DNA of 64,000 bases from Portulaca oleracea (taxonomy: Eukaryota; Streptophyta; Magnoliopsida; Caryophyllales; Portulacaceae), in assembly GCA_029582165.1 (NCBI GenBank), contig CM055882.1, positions 17,501,867 to 17,565,866 on the forward strand, written 5' to 3'. Positions 57,470-64,000 of the stretch are shown here, piece after piece. The position numbers and the translations under genes are program-made. The stretch's first letter is position 1. The number at the start of each line of letters is the position of its first letter. The notes beneath the pieces were generated by a model. It searched no databases, had not been told where the DNA came from, and saw nothing but the letters and a program-made list of their open reading frames with translations.

Positions 57470-57660
57470 GGGAAATCGAATTCTAATTATATGAACTTTT
57501 GGTCATATAAGATTAAGTAATATGAACTTTTAGTCATATAAGATTAAATAATATGAACTTTTACACCATAGTAAACTAAACAGTACGCCACCGAGATCGA
57601 GTTAAGTTAAACTTAACTCAGTGGCGGGATGACATGGCGGCGGACCTAAGTCTATTCACT
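57470..57660. repeat. Relict single TIR of the same family
   Basis: It repeats the order of the left TIR at 55503: 'aagggaaatcgaattctaat', several 'atatgaacttttg.tcatataagatta', then 'cgccaccgag.tcgagttaag', 'ggcggcgga'. It lies only 55 bp beyond the right end of the intact element and has no partner, so two insertions of one family are adjacent. Confidence 0.65.
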
Positions 57661-57788
57661 TTGACATGTCAGATTATTATGTTCACATCACTCTCACCAT
57701 CTATATCTATCTATCTATCTCTCTCATCTCTCTCCTTCTCACTATCAAACCATTGATGACTTCTTGATCTTCTTCATCCTTCTCCATC

Positions 57789-57890
57789 CTTCTTCTTCTT
57801 CTTCTTCTTCTTCTTCTTCTTCTTCTTCTTCTTCTTCTTCTTCTTCTTCTTCTTCTTCTTCTTCTTCTTCTTCTTCTTCTTCTTCTTCTT
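57789..57890. repeat. (TTC)n microsatellite, about 34 units
   Basis: An uninterrupted TTC run of about 100 bp. It makes a spurious poly-Ser frame on + and poly-Glu/Lys/Arg on -. Confidence 0.95.
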
Positions 57891-58262
57891 TCATTAACAT
57901 TAATAATCTTACCTTCTTCCTCCTAAGCCTATCTTCCTCTTTCTCATCGACTTACCTTCACTGCTCTTCTTACCTTCAAATCCTCATCTGTGTCAATTTA
58001 CCCTTAATATGCAGCAAATTTCAAGTAGAGAGGCATTTTCATGAAACCCAGTTACCCTCCTAATCAAAATTATTTCTTGCAAGTAGGAAACTTGCTTAAT
58101 TTTCAACACCTCCAAGCACTTCTAGCCCTCTTCAAACCCCACAAACCACAATATTCTAAAGTAATTAGAATTCACACAATTGCAACAATAGTGTGTCAAT
58201 TCAACATTCAGATTAAGATAAAGTAAAGTAATTTGTGAAAACCTTCACCTTCTGTCTGACAT

Positions 58263-58492
58263 TGTTACTGAGGAGAGAAACAAGCTATTGAAATTCTGTA
58301 TTCTTTATTGAATATCATTATGTCTCTCTTGATGCAAAAGCATGAACCAACCCCATATATATATAGGGAAGGAGAAAAAGAGAAAAGAAGAGATAAAGAA
58401 AATAGCTAACTAAAATAAAAGAACCTAACTACCTTAACTACTTTAACTAAAACTTATCAGATTGGACTATCCTTCTGTCCTGCCCGCCAACA
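58263..58492 (-). mobile_element. Copia 3' LTR (230 bp)
   Basis: On the - strand it begins TGTTGGCGGGCAGG after a G-rich purine tract (gagggggagggggg) and ends CAGTAACA. The + strand therefore starts TGTTACTG and ends GCCAACA. It contains a TATA-like 'tatatatataggg' (58356). The LTR is short for a Copia element. Confidence 0.8.
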
Positions 58493-61159
58493 CCCCCCCT
58501 CCCCCTCAAGCTTGGATGGTGGGAAAACATGCCAAGCTTGTTTAAAAGATGCCAATGTTGATTGGAGGGAAGGATTTTGGTAAGAACATCTGCAAGTTGG
58601 GATTGAGAAGGAAGATACCTCAGCTGTAACAGTCCTTCCATGACCTTGTCTCGAGTGAAATGGAAATCCACTTCAATGTGTTTTGTATGTTCGTGGAAGA
58701 CTGGATTTCTTGCTATTTGTAATGCAGATTGGTTATCACAGTTTAGTGTAACTGGGCCATTGATAGGAACACCAAGTTCTCTCAAAAAGCTGACTAATCG
58801 TGTTATCTCTGCAGCAGATTGAGTCATTGCCCTATATTCAGCCTCAGCTGATGATCGTGCAACTGTAGATATTCGTTTCTTTGATTTCCAGCTTATAGGA
58901 GATTCATCCATCAGAATTATGTATCCTGTAACTGATCTCCTCGAGATTGGACAGGCTGCCCAATCTGAGTCAGAAAAAGCTGTGAGCTGGAGATGGTCAG
59001 AACCTTTAAGTAAAATCCCTTGTCCTGATGTTCCGGCTATGTATCTTATGAGATGATCCAAAGCTACCATGTGAGAAGTCTTGGGGTTTTGCATGAATTG
59101 GCTTAGTGTTTGAACTGCAAAAGATATATCAGGGCGTGTATTATATAAAAAATTGAGTTTGCCAATAAAAGTTCTATAAATACTAGGGTTTGTTAATAGA
59201 GTTCCAGAATTAGAATGTAATTTGCAATTCAAAGGGAGAGGGGTGACAGTAGGTTTACAGTTGATATGGCCAGATTCTTTAAGTAGCTCCTGAGTGAACT
59301 TTCTTTGAGTCGGGCTAATTCCTTGTGGCAGATAGGAGACTTCAAAACCAAGGAAATAATTGAGAAGCCCAAGATCTTTGATTCCAAAAGTAGTGTTTAG
59401 ATGGTCTTTGAGCTTGTCAATCTCAACAATAGATGATTCTTTAAGTGAGATGTCATCAACATAAACAACTACAATAGTTAGATCATTAGGAGTTTTCTTG
59501 GTAAATAAGCTGTAATCGTTTTTAGATTGAACATGTAAGAATTATGCTAGTTTAGAATGCCACTGTCGAGAAGCTTGTTTCAGGCCATACAGAGATTTTT
59601 GTAATTTGCAAACTTTGTTTTGGGGATTATGGATTCCCTCGGGCATTTTCATATAGACCTCATCTTGCAAGTCACCATGTAAGAAGGCATTATCCACATC
59701 AAGTTGATAAAGAGACCAATTTCTTGCTGCTGCTAAGGCAACGATTGTTTTAATTGTTGTCATTTTGACAATTGGACTAAAAGTTTCATTATAATTGAGC
59801 CCCTCCTTTTGAGTATTCCCTCTTATGACTAACATAGCTTTATATCTTTCTAAAAAACCATCATACTTTAGTTTAACTTTATACACCCATTTTGAACTTA
59901 TGACTTTCTTCCCAGGTGGGAGATCCACCTCAGTCCAAGTATTATAGACGAGTAGAGCTTCTAATTCTCTATTCATGGCATTTACCCAATGTTGGTGAGC
60001 AGCAGCCTGTTTGGAAGTTATAGGTTCTTCCAAATAATCAAGCCTGGTGATTTGTTGTTGCTGAGAGGTAGAAAGTCCAGAAAATTGAACAATATTACCA
60101 ATTTTAGGTAGTTGTATGTCATAATCCTTCAGATATGTGGGTTGCTTGATGACCCTTGTAGACTTTCTTATTGGAATAGGTGTAGCTGCAGGAGGTGCAT
60201 GACTGTCATCTGCAGGTGGTAGATTCTGCTGTTGCTGGATTGTAGGTCTTTGCAGTGAGATTTCTTTGTCATAATCATCTCCATCCTCAGCATAACTTCC
60301 AAGAATATTAGATAAAAATATGGAGTCAGGTAAAACAGTATCATCAGTATTGGCAATATTATGGTATGGAAAATGTTCTTCACAAAATTTTACATCTCTA
60401 CTAAATATAATCTTTTTTTCAGACATATCATATAGTTTATATCCTTTCTTATTGAAAGAGTATCCCAGAAAAACACAAGGGTGTGCTCTAGGGTCAAACT
60501 TATGTCTGTTAACATTTAAAGTAGAGGCAAAACAAAGACAACTGAAAATTCTCAAATGACTGTAATCAGGAGGACAATTATAAAGCATTTCATAGGGAGT
60601 TTTAAAGTTGACAACAGAGTTGGGAATCCTATTGATTAAGTGGGTAGCAGTTAAAACACAATCTCCCCAGAACTTTATAGGAAGTTTTGCTTGAATTAAT
60701 TGGGATCTAGCAACCTGTAGAATGTGTTTGTGTTTGTGTTTTCTTTCCACAATTCCATTTTGTTGTTGTCTTTCCACACATGAAGTTTGATGCAAAATCG
60801 CTTTTGAAGCATAGTAAGATTTAGCATGATTGTCACAAAAATTCTCTTCCATTGTGAGATCTAATGATCTTGACAGTAGCATCAAATTGCTTTGTGACAA
60901 AAGAAATTAAGTTTTCAAGCATTGGAAAGGCATTGGTTTTACTAGACAACAAATAAATCCATGTTGTTCGAGTACAATCATCAACAATGGTTAAAAAAGA
61001 ATGAAAACCATCATAAGTCTGAACTCTAAAGGGGCCCCATAAATCTACATGGAGCAACTCAAATTTATTGGTGGCTCTACTGGTACTGGAAGGAAAGGAA
61101 GCTTGTGTTATTTTGCTTGAAGGCAGATCTGACAAACTGATGTGTTTGGAATGCTACAT
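58493..61159 (-). pseudogene. Ty1/Copia polyprotein, 5' truncated, lightly damaged
   Basis: On the - strand the zinc-binding gag-pre-integrase end lies near 61159-61100 (CQICLPSSKITQASF-like). The integrase core follows (FELLHVDLWGPF, TYDGFHSFLTIVDDCTRTTW), then PFAM-typical [12 protein letters not shown], and RT from about 59980 ([43 protein letters not shown]). The YVDD active site is in VVVYVDDISLKESS near 59465, and RNase H is at 59140-58560 (TGYIILMDESPISWKSKK, AEAEYRAM, HIEVDFHFTRDK). Two lesions are clear: a frameshift near 60900 in the integrase and a TAA at 59542-59544 in RT. Gag, protease and the 5' LTR are missing, cut off by LTR sequence at 61160. Confidence 0.9.
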
Positions 61160-61232
61160 TGTAAAACCCCGGAAAATCCGAGTATAATTACCGTTACGTC
61201 GTTAGTATTATTTTACGTCAGTTAATTATTTC
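61160..61232 (+). mobile_element. Fragment of a Gypsy-type LTR
   Basis: Starts TGTAAAACCCCGGAAAATCC, a typical Gypsy LTR start, and is interrupted after 73 bp by another LTR start at 61233. It lies at the broken end of the Copia polyprotein. Confidence 0.6.
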
Positions 61233-62464
61233 TGTAACGCCCCGGAAATTCAATTATAGAAAAGTCAAAGTCAAACTAACATTAACAGACAAAACTTAGC
61301 GGAAGACTTCAAATTTAGTTTGGGCATCACTGCCGTATCCCTGAAGGAATACAAGGCGAGAAAGGAAAACACAACTGTCTGCTAACGGTAACTACTAACA
61401 ACTCAAAACAAAACTTTAAGATTTCATAACGAAAACAATAAAAAGATTCAAGGACTTCTAGACTCGTCGTCCTCACTTCTAATTCCCGTCCCCAGCATTT
61501 AGATCTTCACCTGAAAACAAAACATTTCAAAAATGAGGGGGAAATCTCAATAATGTCTACCCCTAACGTTTAAAACAGTTTAAGTTCATTTCAATTCATT
61601 TTGGGGAGAGGGATCGAATCAAACGTTTTACAAACCTTTAATCCCATACTGTTTCCTCAACCCATCCAATCCATATTTTAATTTGCGGGCGGGATACCAA
61701 ATCCCTTAAAGAACATTGCCTACCAAAGGCATCAAACAACTATCCTATATCAGGGATGAAACCCTGATCTCCTGGCACATAACCCATATAGGCATCGAAT
61801 CCTGGTCTCAGGGTTATCACCCGCATAAACATTAGCCTCTCAAAGGCATCAAACAGTCGCCCACCAAAGGCATCAAATCAACAACCCGCTTAATGTTTCC
61901 ACTTTGAATTATTAATTTATTATTCAAACTCATCTCACAGCTCTCAAGTCAAACCCAACCCAGATTATCAAAATCAATAATAAAACCACTTATAAAAGAC
62001 CATCTCAATTACTCCACTCATAAAACAAGGTACAACAATTACAAACAGTTATCCAAAACAGACGGTCATAATTCCACAAAAGTCCCCTTTCGGGATGCAA
62101 TTATCAAAACATATTAGAAAACATTAAAACACATTTAAAGAGCATCCCGGTGGGGATTAGGGCATAGACAATTACCTGAATAACGTCACAGTACAGTAAT
62201 AAGGAGAACACACTTGAGCTCACTATTGTCACGCACTAACTCGGCCCTAGAATAAGAATAATTATCTAATCAAAACGCGTTCTAACGAAGTTAGTATTAA
62301 CTATCAACTACCTAACCCATCCCCTAGGAACACTTAGGTTCCTATCATTTATGATTTACACTTAACACATTCAAGGAATTATATAACAAGTTCACACATA
62401 AAATTTACTCAACAATTTCCATACATAAAAGCAAACAAAGGACAGATTATAACGTTCACATTTC

Positions 62465-62722
62465 CGCCTACCACAGGCTACGACCAGGGTCCCAGACCCT
62501 TTGCCTACCACAGGCTACGACCAGAATATCAAGAGTTCACATTTCCGCCTACCACAGGCTACGACCAGGATCTCAGACCCTTTGCCTACCACAGGCTACG
62601 ACCAGAAAATCAAGAGTTCACATTTCCGCCTACCACAGGCTACGACTAGGGTCCCAGACCCTTTGCCTACCACAGGCTACGACTAGGGTCCCAGACCCTT
62701 TGCCTACCACAGGCTACGACCA
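62465..62722. repeat. Tandem array, 'gcctaccacaggctacgacca' units
   Basis: Seven copies of a 21-22 bp motif alternate with two spacers ('gggtcccagaccctt' and 'aagagttcacatttcc'), forming a higher-order unit of about 60-100 bp. Related 'caccaaaggcatcaaa' phrases occur at 61722-61880. Confidence 0.85.
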
Positions 62723-63009
62723 AATAAACCCTAACAATTTAACTATTACAACCCTAATAACAAAAAAAAATACATATAATAATTAAACAAATTTTATGTA
62801 AATAAAACAATACAAGAACAAATTAATTACACATAACAACTTATTACAAATTACACATAATTACAATTAAGAACAAGATTACATATAATTTTCCTAATTA
62901 CAAAACTAACAATACAATTCAATAATTATAAAAACAGAATAATATTTTTGAAAATAAAAACAGAAAAGAAAAAGGAAAAAGAAAAGGAAAAATATAACAA
63001 AACAATATA

Positions 63010-63700
63010 GATAAACAGTTTAGGGTTTTTAGGGTTAGGGTTTTTACGTAGGGTTCAGGGCATAGGGAGTGTTTCTTGGCGACGGTGGCGGCGAGTGTTG
63101 GTCGGAGGGCGTGCGTCGTGATCGCGGCGGCGATGGTGGCTCGTCGGAGGGGGTGGTCGACGTCGATTTTCCGAGCAGCAAATCACGATGGTGGTGGTCG
63201 AACGTTTCCCTTCGACTGGAGAGGGCTCCGGCGACGTTATGGTGGCGGGGCGAGGGTCGTCTGGTGGTCGGGCACCGACGGCGACACCAAGGGTCGCGGT
63301 GGGCGGCGGTGATGGCGGCGAGACAAGCGGTTAGTGCAAGGGAGAGAAGAGAGAGAAAAAGAGAAAGAAAAAAGAAAAAGAAACGGCGGTTACCGGCGAT
63401 AATAGGGTTTCGCGGTGGTTGCCCGGTGATCGGGAGGCGACGCTGGCGGTGGTGACGGTGGTCGTCCGGTGGTGGTGGCGCAGCGACTCGACGAAGGGTG
63501 AGAGAGAAAGGCAGCGAAAGAGAGAGAGAGAGAGGAGGGAGATAGGGCAAGCGGTGGTGGCTGCCACGGATTCCGGCGAGGGCGAAATCCGGCGGCTGCT
63601 GGTGGTGGTTGCCAGCCGAGGGGAAAGCAGAGAGAGAGGGTTGGAGGGATTAGGGTTTTAGAGGGATTATGGTTTGGTAGGTTTAGGGGGGGAGGAGAGG
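63010..63700. other. GC-rich, low-complexity stretch; no supported gene
   Basis: Long frames are open on both strands because the sequence is made of 'ggcggtgg' and 'gagagaga' runs. The products are Arg/Gly/Trp- or Pro/Ser/His-rich with no domain. A CT/GA run lies at 63485-63540. It is interpreted as part of the LTR. Confidence 0.4.
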
Positions 63701-64000
63701 TGTATATATACTACCCATTTAATTAGGCCCAATTAACACTCCTAACCCAACCCAACTAAAACAATTAAAAAAATTGATTTTTCTAAAAACCTAATAATAC
63801 TAATAATAGTAATAATAATATTAATACTAATAATCATATAATCACATAACAAATAATATTCATGTAATTAATCACATAATAATATTTATAATATCACAAA
63901 GATATTAACTCACGAAAAAGTACTAATCTACCCTTGTTAGCCCCTCAACGGTCCTACGAGCTCAAGCGTTAGCAAAATAAAACACAGACGAAAAATAATA

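Larger units (their letters stand above)
61233..64000 (+). mobile_element. Gypsy-type LTR sequence running to the window edge
   Basis: Starts TGTAACGCCCCGGAAATTCA. No gag-pol frame appears over 2.7 kb, only non-coding sequence with a tandem array (62465-62722), an AT-rich part (62730-63010) and a GC-rich part (63010-63660). A long LTR or LTR plus leader is likely. The right end is outside the window. Confidence 0.55.

Noticed and set aside
57764..58063. Poly-Ser ORF
   Set aside because: It is the translation of the (TTC)n microsatellite with no supported sequence on either side.
62501..62686. ORF with repeated PTTGYDQ and PQATTR
   Set aside because: Translation of the tandem array at 62465-62722.
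63044..63661. Overlapping long ORFs on both strands
   Set aside because: Low-complexity GC-rich sequence inside LTR; products are Arg/Gly or Pro/Ser rich without domains, and several frames are open at once.
1..64000. CRISPR arrays, operons, phage or bacterial defence systems
   Set aside because: The window is plant nuclear DNA; no such structure was seen. The tandem repeats present are minisatellites within LTRs.

Overview
The window is nuclear DNA of a flowering plant, most likely a eudicot. Genes have GT-AG introns, coding regions sit in long AT-rich intergenic sequence, and plant-specific families are present (TIN1, AVT1-type vacuolar transporter, plant CNGC). Plant transposons are dense: Copia, Gypsy-type LTRs, CACTA, Mutator-like, hAT, Tourist-like and Stowaway-like elements. 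The PB1-like and GRF-finger ORFs in one Mutator-like element recall TE proteins I associate with Caryophyllales/Amaranthaceae, but that placement is only an inference.

Only three host protein genes look real. (1) An AVT1-family amino acid transporter on + (exons 21856-22006 and 25133-26271, 429 aa); its 3.1 kb intron holds a Stowaway-like MITE and a 0.56 kb foldback. (2) TIN1 (tunicamycin-induced 1) on + (three exons, 43632-45858, 432 aa), with a TATA box and an unfolded-protein-response element CCACGTCA upstream. (3) A cyclic nucleotide-gated channel (CNGC, group III/CNGC15-like) on - (49638 down to 47193, six exons). It has a short N-terminus, an unusual pore and no usable GT donor where exon 1 should end, so it may be decaying. 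TIN1 and the CNGC converge tail to tail across 1.3 kb.

Almost everything else is transposon. 0-7.4 kb: MITEs and two long-TIR elements, one interrupted by a hAT-like MITE and the other by a solo LTR with a perfect 5-bp duplication. 7.4-12.3 kb: a decayed Copia on -, split by a 946-bp solo LTR, and a 3' LTR of a second element. 15-17.6 kb: Copia remnant on + with its 3' LTR. 18.9-20.7 kb: a non-autonomous long-TIR element. 28.2-36 kb: a large CACTA element on - with a TNPA/Transposase_24 gene, the C-terminal part of a TNP2-type transposase, and captured fragments of host genes (a GUN1-like PPR and an RRM protein). 36-41 kb: Gypsy-like LTR sequence with minisatellites. 41-43.3 kb: four MITEs, one nested in another, ending about 180 bp upstream of the TIN1 UPR element. 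51.8-53.9 kb: a Mutator-like element with 360-386 bp TIRs, a 9-bp duplication and two convergent ORFs. 54-57.7 kb: more nested MITE/TIR elements and a degenerate tRNA-Glu. 58.3-64 kb: a Copia on - cut by successive Gypsy-like LTRs.

The host genes do not form a pathway. TIN1 acts in ER stress, AVT1 at the vacuole, CNGC in calcium signalling. The main interest is the layered nesting of elements, the captured exons in the CACTA, the two-ORF Mutator-like element, the TIN1 promoter layout and the aberrant CNGC. Boundaries of mobile elements were placed by eye from terminal repeats and target duplications.
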